Assembly (NCBI RefSeq): GCF_947488945.1
Contig: NZ_CANLBS010000017.1
Coordinates: 1-64,000, forward strand
Direction of reading: 5' to 3'
DNA from: an uncultured Streptomyces sp.
Lineage (GTDB): Bacteria; Actinomycetota; Actinomycetes; Streptomycetales; Streptomycetaceae
DNA: 64,000 bases
Below, in pieces: positions 50,825 to 60,631 of this stretch. Each line of letters starts with the position of its first letter. The first letter of the stretch is position 1. Below the pieces are notes generated by a model. It did not search any database and was not told where the DNA came from. It was given only the letters and a program-made list of their open reading frames with translations. Made by a program: the position numbers and the translations under genes.

Positions 50825-51823
50825 ATGTACCTTCCGTCCGCCGACCGCTACTCCGCCATGCCCTACCGGCGCACCGGGCGCAGCGGCCTGCTGCTCCCCG
50901 CCCTCTCCCTCGGCCTGTGGCACAACTTCGGCGGCGACCGCACGCCCGACGAGCAGGGCCGCATCCTGCGCCGGGCGTTCGACCTCGGCGTCACCCACTT
51001 CGACCTGGCCAACAACTACGGCCCGCCGCCCGGCTCCGCCGAGCTGACGCTCGGCCGAGCGCTGAAGACGGACTTCGCCGCGCTGCGGGACGAGCTGGTC
51101 ATCTCCACCAAGGCCGGCTACCGCATGGGCGAGGGCCCGTACGGCGAGTGGGGCTCGCGCAAGACACTGCTCTCCTCGCTCGACGCCAGCCTGGGCCGGC
51201 TCGGCCTCGATCACGTCGACATCTTCTACTCGCACCGGCCCGACCCCGAGACGCCGCTGGAGGAGACCATGGGCGCGCTGGACGCGGCGGTCCGCTCCGG
51301 CAAGGCGCTGTACGTCGGCGTCTCCAACTACTCGCCCGAGCAGACCCGTGAGGCGGCCCGCATCCTCAAGGGGCTCGGGACCCCGCTCCTCATCCACCAG
51401 CCGCGCTACTCGATGCTCGACCGCTGGGTCGAGGACGGCCTGCTGGACACCCTGGACGAGCTGGGCACCGGCTCCATCGCCTACTCGCCGCTGGCCCAGG
51501 GCATGCTCTCCGACCGCTACCTGGACGGCATCCCGGAGGGCTCGCGGGCGGCCGGGTCCAGCCCGTTCCTCAGCGCCGACGCGGTCACCCCCGAGCTGGT
51601 GGAGCGGCTGCGCGCGCTGAACGAGGTGGCCGCCGGGCGCGGCCAGTCGCTCGCCCAGCTCGCCCTCGCCTGGGTGCTGCGCGGCGGCCGGGTCACCTCC
51701 GCCCTGGTCGGCGCGAGCAGCGTCGGGCAGTTGGAGAACAGTGTGGCGGCGGCCGAGAAGCTGGACTTCGACCAGGCCGAGCTGGACCGGATCGAGGAGC
51801 TGCTGAAGGGCATCGGCGGCTGA
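50825..51823 (+). CDS. Aldo/keto reductase, YghZ/GpsA-type
   Basis: The protein is 332 aa from the ATG at 50825. Catalytic tetrad positions are DLANNYGPP (Asp, Tyr), ISTKAGYRMG (Lys) and IFYSHRPDPETPLEE (His). It opens with MPYRRTGRSGLLLPALSLGL and contains LWHNFGG, both typical of the YghZ (methylglyoxal/lactaldehyde reductase) and Kv-beta-like subfamily. It reduces aldehydes with NADPH. Its regulator is probably the divergent LysR protein. Confidence 0.9.
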   Translation: MYLPSADRYSAMPYRRTGRSGLLLPALSLGLWHNFGGDRTPDEQGRILRRAFDLGVTHFDLANNYGPPPGSAELTLGRALKTDFAALRDELVISTKAGYRMGEGPYGEWGSRKTLLSSLDASLGRLGLDHVDIFYSHRPDPETPLEETMGALDAAVRSGKALYVGVSNYSPEQTREAARILKGLGTPLLIHQPRYSMLDRWVEDGLLDTLDELGTGSIAYSPLAQGMLSDRYLDGIPEGSRAAGSSPFLSADAVTPELVERLRALNEVAAGRGQSLAQLALAWVLRGGRVTSALVGASSVGQLENSVAAAEKLDFDQAELDRIEELLKGIGG

Positions 51824-51837
51824 GACCGGGGGAGGGG

Positions 51838-51867
51838 ACCGGCGGCTGCTCCACCCCGGCCGCCGGT
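51838..51867. terminator. Hairpin between convergent aldo/keto reductase and CorA genes
   Basis: ACCGGCGGC (51838-51846) and GCCGCCGGT (51859-51867) form a 9-bp stem with a 12-nt loop in the 56-bp convergent gap. Confidence 0.6.
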
Positions 51868-51879
51868 GACCCGGTCCCG

Positions 51880-52962
51880 TCAGAGCCAGCCGTTGCGCCG
51901 GAAGCCGCGGTGGATGACGAAGCACGCGACGGCCATCAGCCCGAGCGCCGCCGGGTAGCCGTACGTCCACCGCAGCTCGGGCATGTGCGCGAAGTTCATC
52001 CCGTACACGCCGCAGACCATGGTGGGGACGGCGATGATCGCGGCCCAGGCGGTGATCCTGCGCATGTCCTCGTTCTGGGCCACCGTCACCTGGGCGAGAT
52101 GGGCCTGGAAGACCGAGTCGAGCAGCGCGTCGTACCCGGCTATCTGTTCCGTCGTGCGGGTCAGGTGCTCGGCGACGTCGGGGAAGTACGGCCGGACGCC
52201 GTCGTCCACACATGCGGACCTGCGGGTGGCGAGGACGTGCAGGGGACGGTCGAGCGGAAGCACCGCCCGCTTGAACTCGGTGAGTTCGCGCTTGAGCTGG
52301 TAGATCCGGCCCGCGTCCTCACGCTGCGGCCGCCCGGCGAAGACGGAGGTCTCCACCGCCTCCACGTCGAGCTGTATCGCGTCGGCCACCCGCAGGTAGT
52401 CGTCGACCACCTGGTCGGCGACCGCGTGCAGCACGGCGGCCGGGCCCCGGGCCAGCCGTACCGGGTCGGCCTCCAGCGCCTCCCGCAGCGGCCCGAGCGA
52501 ACCGTGGCCGCCGTGCCGGACGGTGATGACGAAGTCCGGGCCGGTGAGGACGACGAGTTCGCCGGTGTCCACCACCTCGCTGGTCTCCGTCAGCCGTTCG
52601 TGCTCCACGTACAGGCAGGTCTTGAAGACCGAGAGGAGCACGCCGTCGTACTCCTCCGTCCTGGGCCGCTGCCGGCCGTGTCCCGCAGCCTCCACGGCCA
52701 GCGGGTGCAGCCCGAACTCTCCGGCCAGTGAGAGTAGTTCGTCGTTCGAGGGCTCGTGCAGGCCCAGCCAGACGAATCCCCGCCCGGCGGCGCGCACTCC
52801 GCGCAGTGCGTCTCCCGCCGACGGGGGGCCGAAGCGGCGGACCCCGTCCACGTACGTCACACAGTTGACGACCGAGCTGCCCAGCGGGGAACGCGCCGGG
52901 TGGCTGAGATCGATCTTGCGGTGGATCACCCGGCTCACGGCCCGGCGGATGGTGCGGATCAT
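51880..52962 (-). CDS. corA: CorA family magnesium/cobalt transporter
   Basis: The protein is 360 aa. A large N-terminal cytosolic domain is followed by two C-terminal helices, with the selectivity motif YGMNF after the first and a short basic tail (HRGFRRNGWL). It forms pentameric Mg2+ (also Co2+/Ni2+) channels. The start is the ATG at 52962; a GTG two codons upstream is possible. It is monocistronic. No Mg-sensing leader was recognised in the 203 bp to the next gene. Confidence 0.9.
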   Translation of the reverse strand: MIRTIRRAVSRVIHRKIDLSHPARSPLGSSVVNCVTYVDGVRRFGPPSAGDALRGVRAAGRGFVWLGLHEPSNDELLSLAGEFGLHPLAVEAAGHGRQRPRTEEYDGVLLSVFKTCLYVEHERLTETSEVVDTGELVVLTGPDFVITVRHGGHGSLGPLREALEADPVRLARGPAAVLHAVADQVVDDYLRVADAIQLDVEAVETSVFAGRPQREDAGRIYQLKRELTEFKRAVLPLDRPLHVLATRRSACVDDGVRPYFPDVAEHLTRTTEQIAGYDALLDSVFQAHLAQVTVAQNEDMRRITAWAAIIAVPTMVCGVYGMNFAHMPELRWTYGYPAALGLMAVACFVIHRGFRRNGWL

Positions 52963-53165
52963 CGGCACGGCGGTGCCCCCTCCACATGTCGGATGCGCGG
53001 GCCAGTGTGTCACCGGACGGCTCGCGACACGCGGGGCCGCCGTGCCGTCGCCCGGCGGCCCGAGTGTCCTCACGGCCAAACGCCCCGCCTTGTGCTGGCA
53101 TGTCCCGGGGACGCCTTCGGCCCGCGCGGGCGGCCCGTCCGCCCGCCCGACCCGAGGAGACACCC

Positions 53166-54434
53166 GTGGCGCAGCACCCGACCGACCCGTCCGAGCAGTC
53201 CCGGAGCTGCGACGTCCTCGTCGTCGGGGCCGGTCTCGCCGGTCTCGCCTGCGCCGCCGACCTGGGGGCGGCCGGACTCTCGGTGCGGCTGCTCGAAGGG
53301 TCCGACGCGGTGGGCGGGCGGATGCGGACCGACCGGCGGGACGGGTTCCTGCTGGACCGCGGCTTCCAGGTGCTCAACACCTCGTACCCGCAGATCAAGC
53401 GGCGGGTGGACCTGCGGGCGCTGCGGGCCAGGCCGTTCACGCCCGGCGTCCTGGTACGGACCCCGGGCGGCACCGAGCGGTTCACCGATCCCACCCGTGC
53501 GCCGGGGTCGGCCGGGGACCTGCTGCCGGGCCGGCTCGCGTCGGCGCGGGACCTGCTGGCCCTCGGGGTGCTGACGGGCCGGGACCTGCTGGGCCCGGTC
53601 GGCGCGCTCAAGCGGCGGCCGGACCGCACCACGCTCACCGAACTGGCCGACGCCGGAATCTCGGAAGAGCTCGTGGAGAAGCTGTTCCGGCCGTTCCTGT
53701 CCGGTGTCTTCCTGGAGGACGAGCTGGAGACCTCCTCGCGCTTCTTCCACCTGGTCTGGCGGAGCATGCTGCGCGGCACCTCCTGCCTCCCGGCCGACGG
53801 CATCGGCGCCGTACCCGCCCAGCTCGCCGCCGGACTGCCGCCGGGCGTGCTCCGTCTGGACAGCCCGGTGCGGGAGGTCACCGACGACGGGGTGCTCGGC
53901 GAGGACGGCACGGAGTGGGCCGCGCCGGCCGTCGTGGTCGCCACCGACGCCTCCGCCGCCGCCCGGCTGCTGCCCGGCCTCGCGGTGCCGCCGACCAGGA
54001 CGGTGACGACGTACTACCACGCGTCCGGCGTACCGCCGCTGCGCGAAGGGGTGCTGATGGTGGACACCGCGGGCCGCTTCCTCAACACCTGCGTGCTGTC
54101 GGAGGTCACCCCCACCTGCGCCCCGGCCGGCCGGGCCCTCGTCTCCACCTCCGTGCTCGGCGCCGACCGGCCCGGACGTGAGGCGGAGCTGCGGACCCAC
54201 CTCTCCGAGGCGTACGGGGTGGGCACCGACGACTGGGAGCCGGTCGCCGCGTACACCGTCGAGGGCGCGCTGCCCGCGATGCCCGCGCCCTGGCCGCTGA
54301 GCCGCACCTCCCGGACGGGGGCCGGGCGTTACGTCTGCGGCGACCACCGGGCCACCGGCTCGGTGCAGGGCGCCCTCGCCTCCGGGACCCGGGCCGCCCG
54401 CGAGGTGCTGGCGGACGTCGCCGCCCGGAGGTGA
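53166..54434 (+). CDS. FAD-dependent oxidoreductase, amine-oxidase/protoporphyrinogen-oxidase-like
   Basis: The protein is 422 aa from the GTG at 53166 with GAGGAG before it. VVGAGLAGLACAADLG (GxGxxG at 21-26) and LLEGSDAVGGRMRT make the FAD/NAD-linked Rossmann unit. The C-terminal YVCGDHRATGSVQGALASG closes the FAD site. It is similar to desaturase-like flavoproteins of unknown substrate. It is divergent from corA. Confidence 0.87.
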   Translation: MAQHPTDPSEQSRSCDVLVVGAGLAGLACAADLGAAGLSVRLLEGSDAVGGRMRTDRRDGFLLDRGFQVLNTSYPQIKRRVDLRALRARPFTPGVLVRTPGGTERFTDPTRAPGSAGDLLPGRLASARDLLALGVLTGRDLLGPVGALKRRPDRTTLTELADAGISEELVEKLFRPFLSGVFLEDELETSSRFFHLVWRSMLRGTSCLPADGIGAVPAQLAAGLPPGVLRLDSPVREVTDDGVLGEDGTEWAAPAVVVATDASAAARLLPGLAVPPTRTVTTYYHASGVPPLREGVLMVDTAGRFLNTCVLSEVTPTCAPAGRALVSTSVLGADRPGREAELRTHLSEAYGVGTDDWEPVAAYTVEGALPAMPAPWPLSRTSRTGAGRYVCGDHRATGSVQGALASGTRAAREVLADVAARR

Positions 54435-54647
54435 GCGGGGCCGGTCCCGGCCGTCCGTAACGGGCCCGCGCCCGTTGGGACGGGTATGCGCCGATTCCCC
54501 CCGAGGCGGCGGAGTGCCGGGCGCGCCGGGATGCTTGTATGGGCCCCGGGAAATCCGGTCCGCCTCCCCGGGGGCGGCGTCGGCGCGGCACGTCCTGAGG
54601 CGTGCGGAAGGCGAGGGGCTCGTGGCACGAGGGAACGGCGGAACCGC

Positions 54648-55481
54648 GTGAAGATCTTGATCAGTGCCGACATGGAGGGCGCCACCGGGGTCACCTGGCC
54701 CGCGGACGTCCTGCCGGGAACCCCGCAGTGGGAGCGGTGCCGCGCCCTGTTCACCTCCGACGTGAACGCGGCGGCGCTCGGCTTCCTCGACGGCGGCGCG
54801 GACGAGGTCCTGGTCAACGAGGCCCACTGGACCATGCGGAACCTGCTGCTGGAACGGATGGACGACCGGGTCCAGATGCTGACCGGGAAGCACAAGTCGC
54901 TCTCCATGGTCGAGGGCATCCAGTACGGGGACGTCGACGGCGTCGCCTTCGTCGGCTACCACACCGGGGCGGGCGCCGAGGGGGTGCTCGCGCACACCTA
55001 TCTCGCCAACTCCATCACCGGCGTCTGGCTCGACGGCGAGCGGGCGAGTGAAGGACTGCTGAACGCGCACGTCGCCGCCGAGTTCGGGGTGCCCGTCGTC
55101 CTCGTCACGGGTGACGATCTGACCTGCGTGGACGCCGAGGGGTACGCGCCCGGCGCCCGGAAGGTCGCCGTCAAGGACCACGTCTCGCGTTACGCGGCGG
55201 TCTGCCGCACCCCGGCCCGCACCGCCGCCGACATCCGCGCCGCAGCGTCGCGGGCCACCGCGCTGGCCGTCCGGCACGCTCCGGTCACCGGGAAGTCCTG
55301 CACCGTGGAACTGGAGTTCGACGCCGAGCACCTGGCCGCCGCCGCCACCGTCGTCCCCGGCGTGGAGCGGTCCGGCGAGCGGCGCGTCGCGTACACCAGC
55401 GCGACGATGTACGAGGGCATCCGCACGTTCAAGGCCGTCACGACCATCGTGTCGGCCGCAGTGGAGGAACAGTATGGCTGA
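54648..55481 (+). CDS. M55-family D-aminopeptidase, DppA-like
   Basis: The protein is 277 aa from a GTG at 54648. The family zinc ligands fit almost by number: D8 and E10 in SADMEG, H60 in NEAHWTMRN, H105 in VGYHTGAGA, and the Glu in ERASEGLLNA. The nucleophile-type His lies in VLAHTY. DppA removes D-Ala from D-Ala-D-Ala-type peptides. It is the first gene of a four-peptidase operon that overlaps or nearly touches throughout (54648-59891), suggesting cell-wall peptide recycling. Confidence 0.9.
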   Translation: MKILISADMEGATGVTWPADVLPGTPQWERCRALFTSDVNAAALGFLDGGADEVLVNEAHWTMRNLLLERMDDRVQMLTGKHKSLSMVEGIQYGDVDGVAFVGYHTGAGAEGVLAHTYLANSITGVWLDGERASEGLLNAHVAAEFGVPVVLVTGDDLTCVDAEGYAPGARKVAVKDHVSRYAAVCRTPARTAADIRAAASRATALAVRHAPVTGKSCTVELEFDAEHLAAAATVVPGVERSGERRVAYTSATMYEGIRTFKAVTTIVSAAVEEQYG

Positions 55482-56886
55482 GGCACGCATCCCCGGCGGC
55501 GCACCCGACCCGGCGGCCGCGCCCGCCCCGGCCGGCGCGCCCGCCCCGGGTCCCGCCGACGCGACCGGGGGCCTCGACGCGACCGCGCTGGACGAGGCGG
55601 TGGCCTTCACCTCGGACCTGATCCGGATCGACACCACCAACCGGGGCGGCGGCGACTGCCGGGAACGCCCCGCCGCCGAGTACGTCGCCGAACGGCTCGC
55701 CGCCGCCGGCCTCGAACCGACGCTGCTGGAACGCACCCCCGGCCGTACCAACGTCGTCGCGCGCATCGCCGGCACCGATCCCGCCGCCGACGCCCTGCTC
55801 GTCCACGGTCACCTCGACGTGGTGCCGGCCGAGGCCGCCGACTGGACCGTCCACCCGTTCTCCGGCGAGGTCCGCGACGGGGTCGTCTGGGGCCGCGGCG
55901 CCATCGACATGAAGAACATGGACGCGATGATCCTCGCCGTGGTCCGCGCCTGGGCGCGGGCCGGCGTCCGGCCGCGCCGCGACATCGTGCTCGCGTTCAC
56001 CGCCGACGAGGAGGCCAGCGCCGACGACGGATCGGGCTTCCTCGCCGACCGCCACGCCGCTCTCTTCGAGGGCTGCACCGAGGGCGTCAGCGAGTCCGGC
56101 GCCTTCACCTTCCACGCGGGCGACGGCCTCTCGCTCTACCCCATCGCGGCGGGCGAACGCGGCACCGGCTGGCTGAAGCTGACCGCCGAGGGCAAGGCGG
56201 GCCACGGCTCCAAGGTCAACCCCAGCAACGCCGTCACCCGGCTCGCCGCCGCCGTCTCCCGCATCGGCGCCCACGAGTGGCCGGTGCGGCTCACCCCGAC
56301 CGTCCGCGCCGCACTCACCGAACTCGCCGCCCTGCACGGCTTCGACGCCGATCTCGACGCCCCCGGCTTCGACGTCGACGAGCTGCTCGCCAAGCTCGGT
56401 CCCTCGGCCGCACTGGTCGCGCCCACCGTCCGCAACAGCAGCAACCCGACGATGCTGGAAGCCGGTTACAAGGTCAACGTCATCCCCGGCCACGCCACCG
56501 CCTTCATCGACGGCCGGACCGTCCCCGGCGGCGAGGAGGAGTTCCGCGCCACCCTCGACCGGCTGACCGGTCCCGGCGTCAACTGGGAGTACCACCACCG
56601 CGAGGTGGCGCTCCAGGCGCCCGTCGACAGCCCCACCTTCGCCAAGATGCGCGCCGCGGTCGAACGGTTCGACCCCGGCGCGCACGCCGTCCCGTACTCC
56701 ATGTCGGGCGGCACCGACGCCAAACAGTTCTCCCGGCTGGGCATCACCGGCTACGGCTTCTCGCCGCTGAAACTGCCCGTCGGATTCGACTACCAGGCGC
56801 TCTTCCACGGCGTCGACGAACGCGTCCCCGTCGAGGCCCTGCACTTCGGCGCCCGCGTCCTCGACCACTACCTGCGCACCGCCTGA
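55474..56886 (+). CDS. M20-family metallopeptidase
   Basis: The protein is 470 aa, overlapping the M55 gene by 8 bp. LLVHGHLDVVPAEAADW (zinc His and catalytic Asp), RGAIDMKNMDAM, and TADEEASADDGSGFL (base Glu and metal Glu) mark the M20 active site. The lid domain has GKAGHGSKVNPSNAV. The N-terminal 35 residues are an Ala/Pro-rich tail. It probably acts as a dipeptidase or acyl-amino-acid hydrolase in the cytosol. Confidence 0.92.
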   Translation: MAEARIPGGAPDPAAAPAPAGAPAPGPADATGGLDATALDEAVAFTSDLIRIDTTNRGGGDCRERPAAEYVAERLAAAGLEPTLLERTPGRTNVVARIAGTDPAADALLVHGHLDVVPAEAADWTVHPFSGEVRDGVVWGRGAIDMKNMDAMILAVVRAWARAGVRPRRDIVLAFTADEEASADDGSGFLADRHAALFEGCTEGVSESGAFTFHAGDGLSLYPIAAGERGTGWLKLTAEGKAGHGSKVNPSNAVTRLAAAVSRIGAHEWPVRLTPTVRAALTELAALHGFDADLDAPGFDVDELLAKLGPSAALVAPTVRNSSNPTMLEAGYKVNVIPGHATAFIDGRTVPGGEEEFRATLDRLTGPGVNWEYHHREVALQAPVDSPTFAKMRAAVERFDPGAHAVPYSMSGGTDAKQFSRLGITGYGFSPLKLPVGFDYQALFHGVDERVPVEALHFGARVLDHYLRTA

Positions 56887-56907
56887 CCCGTACGGGGGAT
56901 CACCAGC

Positions 56908-58929
56908 ATGGCCGACACCGAACGCACCCGCCCGGAGCCCGCCCCCTACGGGACGTGGCCCTCCCCGATCGACGCGGCCCTGGCCGCCTCGCACGACGGC
57001 CGCCCCGAATACGTGGGGACCGTCGGCGACGAGGTGTGGTGGACCGAGCCCCGGCCCGCCGAAGGCGGCCGCCGGTCGCTGGTGCGGCGGCGCGCCGACG
57101 GCGCGACCGAGGACGTGCTGCCGGCGCCGTGGAACCCGCGCAGCCGCGTCATCGAGTACGGTGGGCAGCCGTGGGCCGCCGCGCCCCGCGCCGAGGGCGG
57201 GCCCCTGGTCGTCTTCGTCCACTTCGACGACCAGCGGCTGTACGCGTGCGCCCCCGACCAGGACCGCGAACCGTGGCCGCTCACCCCGGTCTCCGGCACC
57301 GGCGGCGGACTGCGCTGGGTGGACCCGCAGTTCCACCCCGGCCGGGACGAAGTCTGGTGCGTCCTGGAGGAGTTCACCGGCGAGGGCCCCACCGACGTCC
57401 GCCGGGTGATCGCCGCGGTGCCGCTCGACGGATCGGCCGCCGAGGACCGTTGCGCGGTGCGCGAACTCTCCGACGATCGGCACCGGTTCGTCACCGGACC
57501 GCGCCTGTCCCACGACGGCGGCCGGGCCGCCTGGATCGCCTGGGACCACCCGCGGATGCCCTGGGACGGCACCCAGGTGATGCTCGCCGAGATCACCGAC
57601 GGGGGAACCTTCACCGGCATCCGCCCGCTCGTCGGCGGCACCGACGAGTCGGTCTGCCAGATCGAGTGGGACCGCGACGGCTCGCTGCTCTTCGTCTCCG
57701 ACATCGGCGACTGGTGGGAACTCCAGCGCATCCGCCCCGACGCCGCACCCGGAGCCGTCGTCCCCAGCAGTGGGCTGTGCCGGGGCCGCGGCGAGGAGTT
57801 CGGCGGGCCGCTCTGGAAGATCGGCCTGCGCTGGTTCCGGCTGCTCGACAACGGACTCGTCGCCGTGCTGCACGGCAAGGGCTCCCCCCGCCTCGGCGTC
57901 CTCGACCCGGAGACCGGCGAACTCGTCGACGCGGCCGGACCCTGGACCGCCTGGGCGGAGACCCTGGCGGTGCGGGGGGACCGGGTCGTCGGCGTGGCCG
58001 CGAGCCCGTACACCGGCTACGAGGTCGTCGAACTCGACACCGCCACCGGCCACACCCGCGTCCTCGGCCCGCCCCACCGGGACCCCGTCGATCCCGCTCA
58101 CTACCCGAAACCGCAGGAACGGGTCTTCACCGGCCCCGACGGCCGGGACATCCACGCGCACGTCTACGCGCCCCGCAACCCCGGGGCCACCGCCCCCGAC
58201 GGCGAACTCCCGCCGTACGTGGTCTGGGCGCACGGCGGCCCCACCGGGCACGCCCCGCTCGTGCTCGACCTGGAGATCGCCTACTTCACCTCGCGCGGGA
58301 TCGGGGTCGCCGAGGTCAACTACGGCGGGTCCACCGGATACGGCCGCCGGTACCGCGAACGCCTGCGCGGCGCGTGGGGGGTCGTCGACGTCGAGGACTG
58401 CGCCGCCGTCGCCACCGCCCTCGCCGACTCCGGCGAGGCCGACCGCGACCGCCTCGCCATCCGGGGCGGCAGCGCCGGGGGCTGGACCACCGCCGCGTCG
58501 CTGACCGGCACCGACGTCTACGCCTGCGGCTCCATCAGCTACCCCATCCTCGACCTGGAGGGCTGGAACGGCGAGGAGACCCACGACTTCGAGTCGCAGT
58601 ACCTGGAATCGCTGATCGGCCCCTTCGCCGAGGTGCCCGAGCGCTACCGCGAGCGGTCCCCGATCAACCGGACCGACCGGCTGCGGGTGCCGTTCCTGCT
58701 GCTCCAGGGGCTGGACGACGTGATCTGCCCGCCCGCGCAGTGCGAGCGGTTCCTCACCGCGATCGAGGGACGCGGCATCCCGCACGCCTACCTCGCCTTC
58801 GAGGGCGAGAGCCACGGATTCCGCCGCGCGAGCACCCTCGTGCGCGCGCTGGAGGCCGAACTCTCCCTGTACGCGCAGACCTTCGGCTTCGCACGCACCG
58901 ACGTCCCGGTGCTGGAGCTGCGCCCGTGA
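56908..58929 (+). CDS. S9-family prolyl-oligopeptidase-type serine peptidase
   Basis: The protein is 673 aa. An N-terminal beta-propeller (residues about 30-390) is followed by an alpha/beta-hydrolase. Catalytic Ser is in IRGGSAGGWTT, Asp in LQGLDDVICPP, and His in EGESHGFR. It cleaves short peptides, with the propeller excluding proteins. It is the third gene of the peptidase operon, starting 21 bp after the M20 stop. No signal peptide, so cytosolic. Confidence 0.92.
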   Translation: MADTERTRPEPAPYGTWPSPIDAALAASHDGRPEYVGTVGDEVWWTEPRPAEGGRRSLVRRRADGATEDVLPAPWNPRSRVIEYGGQPWAAAPRAEGGPLVVFVHFDDQRLYACAPDQDREPWPLTPVSGTGGGLRWVDPQFHPGRDEVWCVLEEFTGEGPTDVRRVIAAVPLDGSAAEDRCAVRELSDDRHRFVTGPRLSHDGGRAAWIAWDHPRMPWDGTQVMLAEITDGGTFTGIRPLVGGTDESVCQIEWDRDGSLLFVSDIGDWWELQRIRPDAAPGAVVPSSGLCRGRGEEFGGPLWKIGLRWFRLLDNGLVAVLHGKGSPRLGVLDPETGELVDAAGPWTAWAETLAVRGDRVVGVAASPYTGYEVVELDTATGHTRVLGPPHRDPVDPAHYPKPQERVFTGPDGRDIHAHVYAPRNPGATAPDGELPPYVVWAHGGPTGHAPLVLDLEIAYFTSRGIGVAEVNYGGSTGYGRRYRERLRGAWGVVDVEDCAAVATALADSGEADRDRLAIRGGSAGGWTTAASLTGTDVYACGSISYPILDLEGWNGEETHDFESQYLESLIGPFAEVPERYRERSPINRTDRLRVPFLLLQGLDDVICPPAQCERFLTAIEGRGIPHAYLAFEGESHGFRRASTLVRALEAELSLYAQTFGFARTDVPVLELRP

Positions 58930-59891
58930 GCCCGGCGCCCGCCGGGCCCGACCCGCGCCCGCTCGCCCGTGCCGCCCGGCTGCGGCCCGGCGCCCGGGTC
59001 GCCGTGGTCGCGCCCAGCGGCCCCGTCCCCGCCGAGCGGCTCGACGCGGGTCTCGACCTGCTGCGCGGCTGGGACCTCGACCCGGTCGTCGCCCCGCACG
59101 TCCTCGACGCCCACCCCCGCCTCGGCCACCTCGCCGGGACGGACGCCGACCGTGCCCGCGACCTCCAGGACGCCTGGCTCGACCCGTCCGTGGACGCCGT
59201 GCTCTGCGCCCGGGGCGGGTACGGGGCGCACCGCATGGTCGACCTGCTGGACTGGGCGGCGATCCGGGCGGCCGGCCCCAAGGCGTTCGTCGGGTACAGC
59301 GACATCACCGTGCTGCACGAGGCGTTCGCCCTGCGCGCGGGGTTCTCCACCCTGCACGGCCCGATGATCGCCACCGAGGCGTTCCTCAAGGACGCGGTCA
59401 CCCAGGACTCGCTGCGCACCACCCTGTTCGACCCCGGCAGCGCGACCACGATCGGCCTGGACACCGCGACGGCGCTGGTGCCGGGCCGGGCCCGCGGCAT
59501 CACGTACGGCGGCTGTGTCAGCCTGCTCGCCGCCGACCTCGGGACCCCCGGCGCCCGCACGTCCGCGCGCGGCGGGCTGCTGGTCGTCGAGGACGTGGGG
59601 GAGGAGCCCTACCGGATCGACGGCATCCTCACCCGGCTGCTGCGGTCCGGGGCCCTCGACGGGGTGGCCGGGGTGGCCTGCGGGTCGTGGGAGAAGTGCG
59701 GACCGTACGACGGGGTCCGCGCGGTACTCGCCGACCGCCTCGCCCCGCTCGGTGTGCCGGTCGTCGAGGAGCTCGGCTTCGGGCACGGCCCCACCTCGCT
59801 CACCGTCCCCCTCGGACTCCCGGCCGTCCTCGACGCCCCGGCCGACGGCGGCCGGGGCACTCTCCAGTACGAGGTACCGGCGCTGGTGTGA
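58926..59891 (+). CDS. S66-family LD-carboxypeptidase
   Basis: The protein is 321 aa from a GTG that overlaps the S9 stop by 4 bp. RVAVVAPSGPVPAERLDAGL opens the fold, Ser is in VGYSDITVLH, Glu in VVEDVGEEPYRIDGIL, and His in ELGFGHGPTSL, as in LdcA/MccF. LdcA releases D-Ala from L,D-tetrapeptides of murein, and MccF cleaves microcin C-like peptidyl-nucleotides. With the M55 gene it supports murein-peptide turnover. A strong terminator follows. Confidence 0.9.
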   Translation: MSPAPAGPDPRPLARAARLRPGARVAVVAPSGPVPAERLDAGLDLLRGWDLDPVVAPHVLDAHPRLGHLAGTDADRARDLQDAWLDPSVDAVLCARGGYGAHRMVDLLDWAAIRAAGPKAFVGYSDITVLHEAFALRAGFSTLHGPMIATEAFLKDAVTQDSLRTTLFDPGSATTIGLDTATALVPGRARGITYGGCVSLLAADLGTPGARTSARGGLLVVEDVGEEPYRIDGILTRLLRSGALDGVAGVACGSWEKCGPYDGVRAVLADRLAPLGVPVVEELGFGHGPTSLTVPLGLPAVLDAPADGGRGTLQYEVPALV

Positions 59892-59918
59892 CCTCCGGGC
59901 GGGCCCCGCCCGCACGGG

Positions 59919-59950
59919 GCGCGGGTGGGCACACTCCGGCCCACCCGCGC
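59919..59950 (+). terminator. Terminator of the peptidase operon
   Basis: GCGCGGGTGGGC (59919-59930) and GCCCACCCGCGC (59939-59950) form a perfect 12-bp stem with an 8-nt loop, followed by GTTTCC. It lies 28 bp after the S66 stop. Confidence 0.88.
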
Positions 59951-60017
59951 GTTTCCGTGTGCTTCCCGCCCGGTGGCGGGTTCTCGCCGGACGGGAGTCC
60001 GGTCGTAGGCTCCTCGG

Positions 60018-60554
60018 ATGGATCATGATCATGTGGCGCAGGGCGAGCGGGTCGCGCTGCGCCGCTACCGCCCCGAGGACGAGGCCGAGTTCACCGCACG
60101 TGTGCGGGAGAGCCGCGCCCTGCACCGGCCCTGGCTGTTCCCGCCCGAGGACGCGGCCGGCTACGCCGCCCAGCTCGCCCGATTCCGTGACGACCCCGCC
60201 CGCGAGGGGTTCCTGGTCTGCGAACGCGCGGCGGGCGGAGCCCTCGCCGGATTCGTGCACATCAACAACATCGTGGCCGGGGCCTTCCGCTGCGGCGCAC
60301 TCGGCTACGGCGCGTTCGCGCACGCGGCAGGGCGCGGCCTCATGGGCGAGGCGCTGCGGCTCGTCGTCCGCCACGCCTTCGGCCCGCTGGGGCTGCACCG
60401 GCTGGAGGCCAACATCCAGCCCGGCAACGCCCCCTCGATCGCGCTGGTCCGGCGGGCCGGATTCCGGCTGGAGGGGTTCTCGCCCGACTTCCTGCACATC
60501 GACGGAGCGTGGCGCGACCATGAGCGCTGGGCGATCACCGCGGAGACGACCTGA
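60018..60554 (+). CDS. GNAT acetyltransferase, RimJ/RimL-like
   Basis: The protein is 178 aa. RVALRRYRPEDEAEFTARVR at the start, GLMGEALRLVVRHAFGPLGL (acetyl-CoA site) and the following HRLEANIQPGNAPSIALVRRAGF are characteristic of the RimJ/RimL group, which acetylates N-termini or small amines. It is monocistronic and follows the peptidase terminator. Confidence 0.88.
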   Translation: MDHDHVAQGERVALRRYRPEDEAEFTARVRESRALHRPWLFPPEDAAGYAAQLARFRDDPAREGFLVCERAAGGALAGFVHINNIVAGAFRCGALGYGAFAHAAGRGLMGEALRLVVRHAFGPLGLHRLEANIQPGNAPSIALVRRAGFRLEGFSPDFLHIDGAWRDHERWAITAETT

Positions 60555-60631
60555 ACCGGCCGGACCGTCCCTCCGGGGGCGCGGCGTCCGGCCGGTGATT
60601 GCCCGCAGCGGGCCGGGGGAAGACGTGGCAC

